Counted from the first letter of the stretch, positions 24,897-35,050 are shown. The stretch is 64,000 bases of DNA from Yeguia hominis (GCF_014384705.1 NZ_JACRSN010000001.1:236398-300397), one strand, 5' to 3'. Notes: generated from the letters alone by a model not told the origin. Numbers and translations: made by a program.

Positions 24897-27320
24897 TTAG
24901 CCTTCCCGATATTCTTCCATCATAAACGCTTCGAGCACATCGCCCTCTTTGATATCGTTAAAGCGTTCCAGACAAATTCCGCAGTCGTATCCGTCTGCAA
25001 CTTCTTTGACATCGTCCTTGAACCGGCGCAGAGACGCAACTTTGTCATCGGCAATGACAATGCCGTCCCGCACGACCCGCACCTGTGCGCTGCGGGTAAT
25101 CTTTCCGCTGGTTACGTGCGCGCCGATGACGATGCCCACGTTCGAAATCTTGTATACCTCGCGGCATTCTGCGCGTCCAAGCAGGACTTCGCGGAATTTC
25201 GGCGCCAGCATACCTTTCATTGCAGACTCAATCTCCTCGATGCACTCATAAATGACGCGGTACAGACGCATATCCACACCGTCGCGCTTTGCGTTTTCTT
25301 CTGCAACCGGATCCGGACGCACATTAAATCCGACAATAATTGCGTTTGACGCGCCTGCAAGCATCACGTCGCTCTCGTTGACTGCGCCAACGCCGCCATG
25401 GATGACATGCACGCGAACCTCGTCATTCGAAAGCTTTTCGAGAGACTGCCGAACCGCTTCCACAGAACCCTGCACGTCGGCCTTGACGATGATTTTCAGT
25501 TCCTTCATATCCCCTTGCTGCATCCGGTCAAACAGATTTTCAAGGGTTACGCGCGTCTGCGCGTTGAACATTTCTTCCTTCTGCTCATTGATGCGCTGTT
25601 CCACAAGTTCACGAGCCAGACGTTCATCGGAAACCGCGTTGAAAATATCACCGCCGGTCGGCACATCATTGAGTCCCGTAATTTCAACCGGAACAGAAGG
25701 GCCGGCTTCTTTTACACGCTCACCGCGGTCATTCATCATGGCACGCACACGGCCAACCGTCGTTCCGGCGACAACGATATCGCCGGCGTGGAGGGTACCG
25801 TTCTGCACGAGAACCGTTGCGATCGGGCCGCGGCCCTTATCGAGGCGCGCTTCGATCACCGTACCCTTTGCAGCGCGGTCCGGATTTGCCTTGAGTTCCT
25901 TCATATCCGCGACAAGCAGAATCATCTCGAGCAGGTCGTCGATGCCTTCTTTTTTCACTGCCGACACCGGAATGCACGGCGTATCGCCGCCCCACTCCTC
26001 CGGAACCAATTCATATTCGGTCAGCTGCTGCTTGACATGATCCGGATTTGCGCCGACCTTATCCATTTTATTGATGGCAACAATAATCGAAACACCTGCC
26101 GCCTTTGCATGGTTAATCGCCTCAACTGTCTGCGGCATAATGCCGTCATCCGCCGCAACAACCAGGACGGCAATATCGGTAACCTGCGCGCCGCGGGCAC
26201 GCATCGTGGTAAACGCAGCGTGACCCGGCGTATCGAGGAAGGTGATTTCTCTGCCGTCAATGGGCACACGGTACGCGCCGATATGCTGCGTAATGCCGCC
26301 CGCTTCGCTTGCCGTTACATTTGCGTGGCGGATCGCATCCAGCAGAGACGTTTTGCCGTGATCGACGTGTCCCATAACGACGACGACCGGCGCGCGCGGG
26401 ACGAGGTTGCTGTCATCGTCCTCACTGTCATCAATAATCTGCTCCTCGATGGTCACAACCACTTCTTTTTCCACTTTAGCGTGAAACTCCATCGCCACAA
26501 GAGACGCCGTATCAAAATCAATCACGTCATTGACTGTTGCAAAGACGCCCATCATCATCAGCTTTTTGACGACTTCCGCCGCCGTCGCCTTGAGACGCAG
26601 CGCCAGCTCGTTGACCACAATTTCATCCGGAATCAGGACGGTGATCGGCTTTGCTTTGCGCTCCATCGCAATCCGGCGCAGACGCTCTGCTTCCGTCTCC
26701 TTGCGGGACTGCGGTTTCCCTCTGCGGTGACTGCGCTGGGTCAGCTTCTGTTTTTGCACCGTATTCTCCGCCGCGCCTTTTTCCGAGGCAAGACGGTCGT
26801 ATTTCTCGTTATACCGCTCAATATCCACATGGGAAGAACGCGTATCCACCAGCCGTCCGGTCGAACGTTTTACCGCGCTGGTATCCACAGCCGGCTGTTC
26901 TGCCGGTTTTTGCTGTACCGGCGCCGGTTGGCTCTTCTGCGGCTGCGGCCGCTGCTCCGGACGTTTCTGGTTCTGCGGCTTCGGCGGCTGCTGCTTCTTC
27001 TGCGCGTCTCCGTTTGCCGGCTTTTTTGCAGCGGGCTGCTGCGGTGCAGGCTCTGCTTTGGGCGCGGGCTGCTGCACCGGCGCCGCCTTTTCTACAGGCG
27101 CCGCTTCCGGTTCCGCTTCGCGATCCGCAAAATAAGCGTCGAGGTTTTCCATCGCATGTTTCTGCGTAAAGCTCTCAAAGACCACATCGAGTTCATCCTC
27201 ATTGAGCGCGGTCATGTGTTTTTTCTGTCCCTCAAAATTTGCATTCAAGAGATCAATGACATCTTTATTGGGCACATTGAGATCTTTGGCAACCTCGTGA
27301 ACTCTGTATTTAATCATCAT
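24897..27320 (-). CDS. infB: Translation initiation factor IF-2
   Basis: GTPase that places fMet-tRNA on the ribosome. The 807 residues comprise the IF2-N domain, a Pro/Gln/Ala/Lys-rich linker (about residues 70-147), a second IF2-N domain, the G domain with GHVDHGKT (317-324), DTPGHAAF and NKMD, and the C-terminal domains. The start ATGATG overlaps the ylxQ stop. Linker composition is skewed, as usual for this family. Confidence 0.97.
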   Translation of the reverse strand: MMIKYRVHEVAKDLNVPNKDVIDLLNANFEGQKKHMTALNEDELDVVFESFTQKHAMENLDAYFADREAEPEAAPVEKAAPVQQPAPKAEPAPQQPAAKKPANGDAQKKQQPPKPQNQKRPEQRPQPQKSQPAPVQQKPAEQPAVDTSAVKRSTGRLVDTRSSHVDIERYNEKYDRLASEKGAAENTVQKQKLTQRSHRRGKPQSRKETEAERLRRIAMERKAKPITVLIPDEIVVNELALRLKATAAEVVKKLMMMGVFATVNDVIDFDTASLVAMEFHAKVEKEVVVTIEEQIIDDSEDDDSNLVPRAPVVVVMGHVDHGKTSLLDAIRHANVTASEAGGITQHIGAYRVPIDGREITFLDTPGHAAFTTMRARGAQVTDIAVLVVAADDGIMPQTVEAINHAKAAGVSIIVAINKMDKVGANPDHVKQQLTEYELVPEEWGGDTPCIPVSAVKKEGIDDLLEMILLVADMKELKANPDRAAKGTVIEARLDKGRGPIATVLVQNGTLHAGDIVVAGTTVGRVRAMMNDRGERVKEAGPSVPVEITGLNDVPTGGDIFNAVSDERLARELVEQRINEQKEEMFNAQTRVTLENLFDRMQQGDMKELKIIVKADVQGSVEAVRQSLEKLSNDEVRVHVIHGGVGAVNESDVMLAGASNAIIVGFNVRPDPVAEENAKRDGVDMRLYRVIYECIEEIESAMKGMLAPKFREVLLGRAECREVYKISNVGIVIGAHVTSGKITRSAQVRVVRDGIVIADDKVASLRRFKDDVKEVADGYDCGICLERFNDIKEGDVLEAFMMEEYREG

Positions 27321-27691
27321 ATGGCATGTTCCTCCCCTTGTTTCCGTGTCGATATTTCCTCTTCAGAAGTTTCATCCTGAAAAATGCCGCTTTCCCGGGC
27401 AAGCTCCAAAATCCGTTTTGCAAATCCGGCATCCGTCACCGCAAGAATTCCGGCTCGTTTTCCGAGCATCCGTTCCAGCTGATCCATTCCGGCCGGAATT
27501 TGCAGAATCGGAATTGCAAATTCCTCTGCAACCCGTCGGATCTTCGCCCCGGACTTTCCGGAAATATCGTTTGAAAGGACCAGCAACGCTGCATTGCCGC
27601 TTCGGATCGACTCCACCGCGACATCCTGGCCCAAACACAGTTTTCCGGCTTTGCGCGCAATTCCGAGAAAGGAAAGCAGTTTACGTTCCAT
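27317..27691 (-). CDS. ylxQ: L7Ae/L30e-family RNA-binding protein YlxQ
   Basis: The 124-residue protein begins MERKLLSFLGIARKAGKLCLGQDVAVESIRSGNAALLVLSNDIS, the L7Ae-like fold found in the nusA-infB operon of Firmicutes; members bind K-turn RNA. Start overlaps the rnpM stop by 11 bp and its end overlaps infB by 4 bp. GGAGG is about 12 bases upstream, rather distant, so coupling with rnpM probably drives initiation. Confidence 0.9.
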   Translation of the reverse strand: MERKLLSFLGIARKAGKLCLGQDVAVESIRSGNAALLVLSNDISGKSGAKIRRVAEEFAIPILQIPAGMDQLERMLGKRAGILAVTDAGFAKRILELARESGIFQDETSEEEISTRKQGEEHAI

Positions 27692-27986
27692 TCTGCACAA
27701 TTTCCTCCTCCATTGCGTCGTATACTGTGTCGGGGATCCGGCAGGAAAACGCGCGCTCAAAGCGTCTCGCTTTCCGTGCAGCCCGCAGACAGTCTGCGCT
27801 CCGGCAAATATATGCGCCTCTTCCCGGCTTTCTGCCGGTCAGATCAAGGGAAACCGCGCCGGGCTCGACGATTTCGCCCGCCTCATTTTTCAGATCGGGC
27901 GCTTTTACGACCCGAACCAATTCCTTTTTCGGCTTCATTTCCCCGCATCCGGTGCACATTCGCATCGGGATCCGCTTTTGCCGCAT
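27681..27986 (-). CDS. rnpM: YlxR family protein (RNase P modulator RnpM)
   Basis: A 101-residue protein beginning MRQKRIPMRMCTGCGEMKPKKELVRVV, the family signature, with GRKPGRGAYICRSADCL further on. The B. subtilis homologue binds RNase P RNA and lowers its activity. It lies between nusA and ylxQ as in most Firmicutes. Confidence 0.92.
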   Translation of the reverse strand: MRQKRIPMRMCTGCGEMKPKKELVRVVKAPDLKNEAGEIVEPGAVSLDLTGRKPGRGAYICRSADCLRAARKARRFERAFSCRIPDTVYDAMEEEIVQNGT

Positions 27987-28016
27987 ACCATCACCTCGTT
28001 GCTGTTTTCTGAACCG

Positions 28017-29066
28017 TTATTCCGTCTCGCCGTAAAATCCGCTTTCCGGTTTGATATCGATTTTCCACCCGGTCAGCTTCGCTGCCAGACGGGCATTTTG
28101 CCCCTTGTTTCCAATTGCAAGCGAAAGCTGATTATCCGGCACCGTCACACGGCAGGAACGGGAACCATCCTCTGCCGGCTCAACCGAAAGGACATCGGCC
28201 GGGGACAACGCAGAAGCAATAAATTTCGCAATATCGTCGCTGTACTCTACGATATCAATCTTTTCTCCGCCGAGTTCGCTGACAATATTGGAAACCCGCG
28301 CGCCACGCGCGCCAATGCAGGCGCCGACCGCGTCTACATCCGGGTTGTGGCTCAACACCGCAAGTTTTGTGCGGGAACCGGCTTCCCGGGAAACTGCTTT
28401 AATTTCCACAACGCCGTCATAAATCTCCGGAACTTCGTTTTCAAACAGGCGCTTGACCAGATCCGGATGCGTTCTGGAAATCATCGCGCGCGGACCCTTT
28501 TCCGTTTCCCGTACATCGACGACATAGACCTTTACATAGTCGCCCTCTTTGAGCTGCTCGCCGCCGACCTGCTCACTCTTCGGAAGCATCGCTTCCGCCT
28601 TTCCGATCATCAGGGTCGCCGCGCCGGTACGCGGATCAATCCGCTCCACCAGAGCGCTCACCAGTTCCTGATGCTTGCTCTGGAATTCCTGCATCATCTG
28701 TCCGCGCTCGCCGTCCCGAATTCCCTGACGGATAATATTCCGCGCCGTTTGCGCCGCAATCCGGCCGAACTGCTTGGTATCCAGGCGAATTCCAACGACG
28801 TCGCCCGCTACCGCATCCTTCGCAATTTCTCTGGCTTTTTCTACCGAGATTTCCTTACCGGGATCTTCGACATCCTCTGCAACCGTCTTGCGGAGAAACA
28901 CCTCAAACTCATCTTTCTCCGGGTCGATATTGATAACCGCATCGTCATTTCCGTAGCTGTTTTTACAGGCCGTCAAAATTGCTTTCCGGATCTTTTCCAG
29001 CATAAAGTCGACCGGAATTCCCCGCTCCTTTTCTAATAAATGCAGGGCTTCAAAGATCTCGCTCAT
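28017..29066 (-). CDS. nusA: Transcription termination/antitermination protein NusA
   Basis: RNA polymerase-associated factor of 349 residues: N-terminal domain (MSEIFEALHLLEKERGIPVDFMLEKI), S1 domain (EQLKEGDYVKVYVVDVRE), then KH1 and KH2 (VGACIGARGARVSNIVSELGGEKIDIVEYS and LAIGNKGQNARLAAKLTGWKIDI). It lacks the extra C-terminal repeats of enterobacterial NusA, normal for Clostridia. Overlaps rimP by 4 bp. Confidence 0.96.
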   Translation of the reverse strand: MSEIFEALHLLEKERGIPVDFMLEKIRKAILTACKNSYGNDDAVINIDPEKDEFEVFLRKTVAEDVEDPGKEISVEKAREIAKDAVAGDVVGIRLDTKQFGRIAAQTARNIIRQGIRDGERGQMMQEFQSKHQELVSALVERIDPRTGAATLMIGKAEAMLPKSEQVGGEQLKEGDYVKVYVVDVRETEKGPRAMISRTHPDLVKRLFENEVPEIYDGVVEIKAVSREAGSRTKLAVLSHNPDVDAVGACIGARGARVSNIVSELGGEKIDIVEYSDDIAKFIASALSPADVLSVEPAEDGSRSCRVTVPDNQLSLAIGNKGQNARLAAKLTGWKIDIKPESGFYGETE

Positions 29067-29563
29067 GACTCGTCTACCTCCACAAAATCATCTTCTATCA
29101 GGCGCACCGACGAAACGTCTTTCTTGTCGATCGTCAGGTCTGTTTCTTCCGTTTCCAGTTTTACCGCATCTCCGGTGTATGCTGCAAGGATCCCGCAGAC
29201 GTCACGTTCTCCGTTCTCATCCGGGCGAAACCGCCGGACCAGCACCGGCGATCCTAAAAACGCCGCAAAATGTTCCGGCCTCGTCAATTCCCGATTGATG
29301 CCGGGCGAACAAACTTCCAGGCAATAGGACTGCTCAATCGGATCCGCCTCATCCAGCGGGCCGTTGATGGCACGACTCATCGCCTCGCAGTCTTCAATCC
29401 CAATGCCTTCCGGCTTATCAATAAACACACGCAGATACCAAAGTCCACCCTCTTTTAGAAAACGGACATCCCAAACCGAAAGCCCCAGATCCTTTGCAAT
29501 CGGCTCTGCTAGTGCCCGGACAACGGCAACCGTATTTCCACCGGATTTCTTTTTTGCGGCCAT
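29063..29563 (-). CDS. rimP: Ribosome maturation factor RimP
   Basis: The 166-residue 30S assembly factor has the family core LGLSVWDVRFLKEGGLWYLRVFIDKPEGIGIEDCEAMSRAIN and SYCLEVCSPGINRELTRPEHF. It is the first gene of the leftward operon rimP-nusA-rnpM-ylxQ-infB-rbfA-nrnA-truB-ribF. Confidence 0.95.
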   Translation of the reverse strand: MAAKKKSGGNTVAVVRALAEPIAKDLGLSVWDVRFLKEGGLWYLRVFIDKPEGIGIEDCEAMSRAINGPLDEADPIEQSYCLEVCSPGINRELTRPEHFAAFLGSPVLVRRFRPDENGERDVCGILAAYTGDAVKLETEETDLTIDKKDVSSVRLIEDDFVEVDES

Positions 29564-29583
29564 TTTCTACCCCCCACAACACA

Positions 29584-29607
29584 AAAGAGCGGGTCACCCC
29601 ACTCTTT
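29584..29607 (-). promoter_or_regulatory. Leader hairpin in front of rimP
   Basis: AAAGAGCGGGT and CCCCACTCTTT form an almost perfect stem with a very short loop, between the promoter and the rimP binding site. NusA operons elsewhere are autoregulated through their leaders; whether this stem is part of such control is only a guess. Confidence 0.4.
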
Positions 29608-29638
29608 CACAACAAACTCTCAGCTTTCACTTTTAATT

Positions 29639-29667
29639 AGTTTATCACAACGCATCTGCAATTGCAA
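29639..29667 (-). promoter_or_regulatory. Promoter of the rimP-nusA-infB operon
   Basis: TTGCAA (29667-29662), 17 bp, TAAACT (29644-29639) on the minus strand. Confidence 0.55.
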
Positions 29668-29721
29668 GCATTTTCCGTAAAAACATGCGTACTTTCTAAA
29701 AAACACAGCGTTTTTGCCGGA

Positions 29722-30264
29722 TCAGTCTTCCATCTGCTTTCCTAGAAAAGCTGCAGCCGCTTGCGCCAGCTTGATTTCCGCTTCGCCCGGTACGCCCGGC
29801 ATCTCCTCCGGCGCAAGCATCACGACTGCCCCGGTCACATCGCTGGATGCCAGAATCGGGCAAATGACGCTTGCCGCGCGGTTCAGACCTTCAACCGGGC
29901 GCAGTGCAGACGCGCCTTTCTCTTCGATAAACGGACGCCTGGATTTCATACAGGCTTCCAGTTCTGAGGAAACCCTGCGTTCCAAATATTCCTTTCTTGA
30001 CACCCCGGACGCTGCAACAACATGATCGCAGTCACAGACCAGCGTGGGCGTATTCGCCGTTTTATTCAGTACATCCGCATACTGCGCGGCAAACGTGGAG
30101 AGCTCCCCTACCGGGGAATACTTGCGAAAAATCACCCCGCCCTGCGAATCGGTATAAATCTCCAACGGGTCGCCCTCGCGGATACGAAGGGTGCGGCGGA
30201 TTTCTTTGGGGATGACAACTCTTCCGAGATCATCTATTCTTCGGACAATTCCTGTGGCTTTCAT
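29722..30264 (-). CDS. spoVT: Stage V sporulation protein T
   Basis: AbrB-type transcription factor of 180 residues acting in the forespore under sigma G. The N-terminal swapped-hairpin domain reads MKATGIVRRIDDLGRVVIPKEIRRTLRIREGDPLEIY; the C-terminal part is a GAF-like domain. AGGAG seven bases upstream fixes the ATG at 30264, shortening a longer open frame. It stands alone between the rimP promoter and the glucanase gene. Confidence 0.93.
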   Translation of the reverse strand: MKATGIVRRIDDLGRVVIPKEIRRTLRIREGDPLEIYTDSQGGVIFRKYSPVGELSTFAAQYADVLNKTANTPTLVCDCDHVVAASGVSRKEYLERRVSSELEACMKSRRPFIEEKGASALRPVEGLNRAASVICPILASSDVTGAVVMLAPEEMPGVPGEAEIKLAQAAAAFLGKQMED

Positions 30265-30408
30265 ATGCAGGCTCCTATCTTCTTTTTCTGCGTTTCGTTT
30301 GCCGTTTTTATTGTTTACAGGAGTTTCCGATTTATGCGATTTCTGGAAGCGTTTTTTCCAGGTCATCCGAACAGCGATCCGCAAATTCGGCAAAAAGCGA
30401 GCCCAAAA

Positions 30409-32298
30409 TTATTCCGCCCGCCGTTCCAGCCAGGCATAGCCTTGCGGCGGCAAGGAAAGCATTCCATTTTCCGGAAGGCTTCCGAGCTTTACCTGAGACG
30501 TTTCCCAGCAAGCCGGCACCGGAATCTTCGCTTCGCAGTCCGCTGCATGAAGTGCAATCAGCACTTCATGCACACCGTCTGTCCGGCAATATGCCATCGT
30601 ATTTCCCGCCGCAAAAACAGGCTGAAAACTGCCTTCCCGGAAGACCGGATTTTCTCGCCGTAAAGCGCCAAGGGTGCGGTACCAGTCCAAAAGCGGCTGC
30701 TCTTCCTGCCCCCATGGATAGGTTCCTCGATTAAACGGGTCGCGGTAGCCTTCCATTCCGGCTTCATCTCCGTAATAGATACAGGGCACGCCCGGCAGGG
30801 TATACTGCATGAGCGAAGCCAGACGCATTTTGCGCAGGCCGGCTTTTCTCGTCTCATCAGACAGCTTTTGCGCACTTTGCCACGCTCTCCCCCGATTCCC
30901 CGCCGGTTCTCCGGCAAGCACCGTGAGTGCGCGTTCCGTATCGTGAGTTCCGATATGGTTCATTAAAACCCGAACCACCTGCGGCGGATAATGCTCCAAA
31001 ATCCGCATGATTGTTTCCAACATCTGCGCCGCGTCCCGGCCGGAGACAAAGCCCAGCACCGCATCCCGAAACGGATAGTTCATCACGCTGTCCAGCTGAT
31101 CGCCCAACAGATACCGCCGGCGTTTTCCATACGCGCATTTATTGGACGCGTCCTCCCATACTTCGCCAAGCACAAGCGCATCCGATGCTTCTGCCTTTGC
31201 CGCAGTGCGAAGCGCCTGCAAGAAGGGATCCGGCAATTCATCCGCAACATCCAGCCGCCAGCCGGATGCACCCGCTGCAAGCCATTTCCGGACAATGCCC
31301 GATTCTCCGTTGATATAATTGCAGAATCCCGGATCCGTCTTCTGCGTATTGGGCAGCGTCAAAAAGCCCCACCAACAATCGTACCGATCCGGCCAGTGTG
31401 AAAACGAATACCAACTCCGGTACGGAGAATCCGCCTGACGGTAAGCGCCGCCGTCTCCATACCGCCCATTCCGGTTAAAATAGATGCTGTCACTGCCCGT
31501 ATGACTGAACACCCCGTCGAGCAGAATCCGGATTTCCTTCTGCTTTGCTGCGGCGCAGAGCGCCCGAAAATCTGCTTCTGTTCCAAGCATCGGATCAATC
31601 TTCGAATAGTCGGCCGTGTTGTACCGATGGTTGGAATGCGCCTCAAAGATCGGGTTGAGATAAATACTGGTCACGCCAAGCGATTGCAAATAGGGCAGTT
31701 TTTCTTCAATCCCCTTTAAATCGCCGCCAAAATAGTCCTGATTGGTAATTTCCCCATCGGCATCCGGCTGCCACTGCGGCTGTTCTTCCCAGGATGCATG
31801 CAGCCGCCGATCCTGCGGCACATGGCGCTTCGGTGTTCCGGAGCAAAAAAACCGATCGGGAAAAATCTGATATAAAATACCGCCTGCCAGCCAATCCGGC
31901 GTCTCAAAAGCCTTGCTGTATACGGTGATCTGCCAGTCCTCTGTGCTGCCAAACGCTGCTTCTCCGCCGTTTGACCGGCCGAGCGGAATTCTCCCGTCAG
32001 CTGTATCCATCTCAAAATGATAAAACCACAAGCCCGGCTGACTCGGCACGAAATCGCACTCCCACCACTCTCGGTCGTATCCGTTCATCCCGCACCAAAA
32101 CAGTCCCAAAACCAAACATGTTCCGGCGCCCTGGCTGAGCACCAGCCGTACCGCAGAGCAATGTTTTTCGCGTTCAACGGTTATTTTAAAATGCACTTTC
32201 GTGCCCGGCACAACGGCGCCTACCGGATTGCGGTACACCGGATCGCGTGAACAAAACACCGAATTCTCTTTTGCTTTACAAATAAAAATCGGCTGCAC
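30409..32298 (-). CDS. Glycoside hydrolase family 13 alpha-glucan hydrolase (neopullulanase/amylase-like)
   Basis: A 629-residue cytosolic enzyme without a signal peptide. An N-terminal Ig-like domain precedes the TIM barrel; conserved GH13 regions are LDGVFSHTGSDS, GWRLDVADE (nucleophile Asp), LGEVWED (acid/base Glu) and NHIGTHDTER (transition-state Asp). The N-domain plus barrel resembles neopullulanase and cyclomaltodextrinase. The start is a GTG at 32298 with only a weak AGAGG upstream. Together with the adjacent glgP it would degrade internal or imported alpha-glucans. Confidence 0.88.
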   Translation of the reverse strand: MQPIFICKAKENSVFCSRDPVYRNPVGAVVPGTKVHFKITVEREKHCSAVRLVLSQGAGTCLVLGLFWCGMNGYDREWWECDFVPSQPGLWFYHFEMDTADGRIPLGRSNGGEAAFGSTEDWQITVYSKAFETPDWLAGGILYQIFPDRFFCSGTPKRHVPQDRRLHASWEEQPQWQPDADGEITNQDYFGGDLKGIEEKLPYLQSLGVTSIYLNPIFEAHSNHRYNTADYSKIDPMLGTEADFRALCAAAKQKEIRILLDGVFSHTGSDSIYFNRNGRYGDGGAYRQADSPYRSWYSFSHWPDRYDCWWGFLTLPNTQKTDPGFCNYINGESGIVRKWLAAGASGWRLDVADELPDPFLQALRTAAKAEASDALVLGEVWEDASNKCAYGKRRRYLLGDQLDSVMNYPFRDAVLGFVSGRDAAQMLETIMRILEHYPPQVVRVLMNHIGTHDTERALTVLAGEPAGNRGRAWQSAQKLSDETRKAGLRKMRLASLMQYTLPGVPCIYYGDEAGMEGYRDPFNRGTYPWGQEEQPLLDWYRTLGALRRENPVFREGSFQPVFAAGNTMAYCRTDGVHEVLIALHAADCEAKIPVPACWETSQVKLGSLPENGMLSLPPQGYAWLERRAE

Positions 32299-32361
32299 AG
32301 CACGCTCGCCTGCCTCTCTGCTAAATTTTTAAACTTCCGTTTGCTGTTCTTCGAATTTCAC

Positions 32362-32414
32362 AAAAGAGCGGAGTGCCTCCTATTGCCCATGCATAGGAAA
32401 GCGCACCCCGCTCC
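32362..32414 (-). terminator. Terminator of glgP
   Basis: On the minus strand GAGCGGGGTGC pairs with GCACTCCGCTC, with an inner TCCTAT/ATAGGA stem, followed by TTTTG. Confidence 0.75.
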
Positions 32415-32446
32415 TTTCAGTTCCGGCATTTTCCGGCATTTTGTTT

Positions 32447-34864
32447 TTACGAATTCTGCTCCGGAACCGGCGAAGCACCCCAAATATTTTCGGCATACTC
32501 CCGGATTGCGCGGTCTGCCGCAAACCGGCCAGCCATTGCCGTATTGATAAGACCCATCTTCATCCAGTGCAAGCGGTCATTATAGAGCGCTACCGCTTTC
32601 TTCTGTGCCTGCGCATATGCGTCAAAATCGGCCAGAACCATATACGGGTCCACATTGGTCAGAGAATCCACCAAGTCGCGGAAATCGATTCCGGCAAAGC
32701 CGCTGCGGATTTCCTCAACTGCCGCACGGGCAACCGGGTTGTTCTGCAAAATGACATTCGGATGATATCCGGTCGTCTTGAGCTCTGCCACCTGCGGGGT
32801 TGTCATGCCGAACAAAATCATATTCTCGTCGCCGACCGCTTCGTGGATCTCCACATTTGCGCCATCCAGCGTGCCGAGCGTCACTGCAGAATTGATCATA
32901 AATTTCATGTTGCCGGTGCCGGAAGCCTCTGTGCCTGCAAGAGAAATCTGTTCGCTGATTTCTGCCGCCGGCATGATGTGTTCAGCCATGGTAACACTGT
33001 AATTTTCAAGGAACAGCACCTTGAGCTTCTGGTTCACGCGCGGATCATTGTTGATGGTTTTTGCAAGCGCCGCGATAAACCGGATCATCTGCTTTGCAAA
33101 ATAATACCCCGGCGCCGCTTTGGCACAGAAAAAGTACGTATGCGGCGTAAAGTCCATATTCGGATTTTCCCGGAGCTGCTGATATAGCGAAAGAATGTGC
33201 AGCGCGTTGAGGTGCTGCCGCTTATACTCATGCATGCGCTTTGCCTGGACGTCAAAGATCGAATCCGGATCTACAGACACGCCGGTGGTGCGCTTGACCC
33301 AGTTGGAAAAATCGACCTTGTTTTCATGTTTAATTTCCAGCATCTGCTTGAGCACGTCGGTATCATCCTGATAGGCCAGCAGTTTTTCCAGCTGCCGGGC
33401 GTCGGTTGCATAGCCGTTTCCAATCAGGGAATCCAGCAAATCCGAGAGCGCCGGGTTTGCCTGGCAGAGCCAGCGCCGGTGCGCAATTCCGTTCGTGACG
33501 TTCTGGAATTTTTCAGGCATTTCCGTATAGAAATCGTGGAACAGCGAATCCTTTAGAATTTCGCTGTGCAGACGGGAAACGCCGTTGACCGAATGGCTGC
33601 TGACGATTGCGAGGTTTGCCATTTTTACATATCCATCGTTGAGCGGCGCCATTCTTCCGACCTTATAGCCGTCCACCCCGCGGGCATGCATCTCCGCGCA
33701 AAAACGGCGGTTGATTTCTTCTACAATCTGATAAATCCGCGGCAACCGCAGCTTAAAGAGATCTTCGCTCCAGCACTCCAGCGCTTCCGCCATGATCGTA
33801 TGGTTTGTATAGGCAAAAACACGCGTCACAATATCCCAGGCAGCCTCCCAGGTATACCCGCATTCATCCAGCATAATCCGCATCATTTCCGGCACTGCCA
33901 GAACCGGATGCGTTTCGTTCAGATGAATTGCCGCACAGGCGGGCAGATCGTCCAGTGTAGAGTGCGAATAAAGATGGCGCCGGATGATGTCCTGAATCGT
34001 CGCAGACACCAGAAAGTACTGCTGCGTCAGACGCAGGCTCTTGCCTTCCAGGTGATTATCTTCCGGATACAGCACCTTTGTGATAATATCGGCCATTGCC
34101 CCCTGTTCCACAGCGCGCATGTAATTTCCGCCGTTAAACTGTTTCATATCAAATTCCGAGGACTGCGCCTTCCAGACGCGCAGCACGCTGACACCGCGCC
34201 CATCCTTGCCGGAAACAAACATGTCATACGGGACCGCCGTCACGCTGGTGTAATCCTTGTGTACGACCGTATGGTACTGCTGATCCCAATGCTCTTCAAC
34301 GTGTCCGTCAAAATGCACTTCCACAGAGGATTCCGGAATCTCCTGCATCCAGATCCGGCCGCTGGGCAGCCAGAAATCCGGCAATTCCGTCTGCCAGCCG
34401 TCAACCAGCTTCTGACGGAAAATTCCGTATTCATACCGCAGCGAATATCCCATTGCCGGATAACCCATCGATGCAAGGCTATCGAGGAAACAGGATGCAA
34501 GACGGCCCAGTCCGCCGTTTCCAAGTCCCGCATCTACTTCCTGCTCATAGAGCGACTCAAGGTTTACCCCGAGCGCGGAGAGCGCTTCCCGGAACGGCGT
34601 CTCCAGTCCGAGATTATAAAGGCTGTTCCGCAGGGAACGACCCGGCAAAAACTCCATGCAGAGATAGTAGACCATCTTAGTTCCCGTGCGCCCTGCACGT
34701 TCAAAAAATTCGTTGCGCTCTCGGACGAGAAGATCCCGCACCATTCCGGCAGTCGCCTTATAAAATTGCTCATCCGTCGCAGCTTCCGGTCCGATTCCGA
34801 AGTGATGCGACAGATTTTCCTTGATCTGATCTTGAATTTGAGCAGCTGTCAGCTTATAATTCAT
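32447..34864 (-). CDS. glgP: Glycogen/starch/alpha-glucan phosphorylase
   Basis: PLP-dependent GT35 enzyme of 805 residues releasing glucose 1-phosphate from alpha-1,4-glucans. The PLP lysine lies in GTEASGTGNMKFMINSAVTLGTLDGANVEI; MEFLPGRSLRNSLYNLGL and GLGNGGLGRLASCFLDS are further family blocks. It has its own promoter and terminator and lies upstream of the GH13 gene on the same strand. Confidence 0.97.
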   Translation of the reverse strand: MNYKLTAAQIQDQIKENLSHHFGIGPEAATDEQFYKATAGMVRDLLVRERNEFFERAGRTGTKMVYYLCMEFLPGRSLRNSLYNLGLETPFREALSALGVNLESLYEQEVDAGLGNGGLGRLASCFLDSLASMGYPAMGYSLRYEYGIFRQKLVDGWQTELPDFWLPSGRIWMQEIPESSVEVHFDGHVEEHWDQQYHTVVHKDYTSVTAVPYDMFVSGKDGRGVSVLRVWKAQSSEFDMKQFNGGNYMRAVEQGAMADIITKVLYPEDNHLEGKSLRLTQQYFLVSATIQDIIRRHLYSHSTLDDLPACAAIHLNETHPVLAVPEMMRIMLDECGYTWEAAWDIVTRVFAYTNHTIMAEALECWSEDLFKLRLPRIYQIVEEINRRFCAEMHARGVDGYKVGRMAPLNDGYVKMANLAIVSSHSVNGVSRLHSEILKDSLFHDFYTEMPEKFQNVTNGIAHRRWLCQANPALSDLLDSLIGNGYATDARQLEKLLAYQDDTDVLKQMLEIKHENKVDFSNWVKRTTGVSVDPDSIFDVQAKRMHEYKRQHLNALHILSLYQQLRENPNMDFTPHTYFFCAKAAPGYYFAKQMIRFIAALAKTINNDPRVNQKLKVLFLENYSVTMAEHIMPAAEISEQISLAGTEASGTGNMKFMINSAVTLGTLDGANVEIHEAVGDENMILFGMTTPQVAELKTTGYHPNVILQNNPVARAAVEEIRSGFAGIDFRDLVDSLTNVDPYMVLADFDAYAQAQKKAVALYNDRLHWMKMGLINTAMAGRFAADRAIREYAENIWGASPVPEQNS

Positions 34865-34944
34865 AAAAAGGCCTCCTTACTATCCGCGTCTTTAAAGAAG
34901 CACACTGCGAATATTGGTACTCGTCTTTTTGCGGATAATACCAT

Positions 34945-34973
34945 ATTATATAACAAAGTTCTGCGGTTTACAA
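34945..34973 (-). promoter_or_regulatory. Promoter of glgP
   Basis: TTGTAA (34973-34968), 17 bp, TATAAT (34950-34945) on the minus strand, about 75 bp before the start. The rest of the gap 34865-35174 holds only this and the zapA promoter region. Confidence 0.7.
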
Positions 34974-35050
34974 GAAAACGGCCCAGGTTCTGTGTTTCCG
35001 ACAAGAATCGAAAAAGACTTGCAAAATTCCGTATAAAATGCAAAAAGTTC

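Noticed and set aside
25398..27380. A 660-codon open frame on the plus strand opposite infB
   Set aside because: It is a shadow of the infB coding frame: composition is Arg/His-rich, there is no binding site and no motif, while infB on the other strand is unmistakable.
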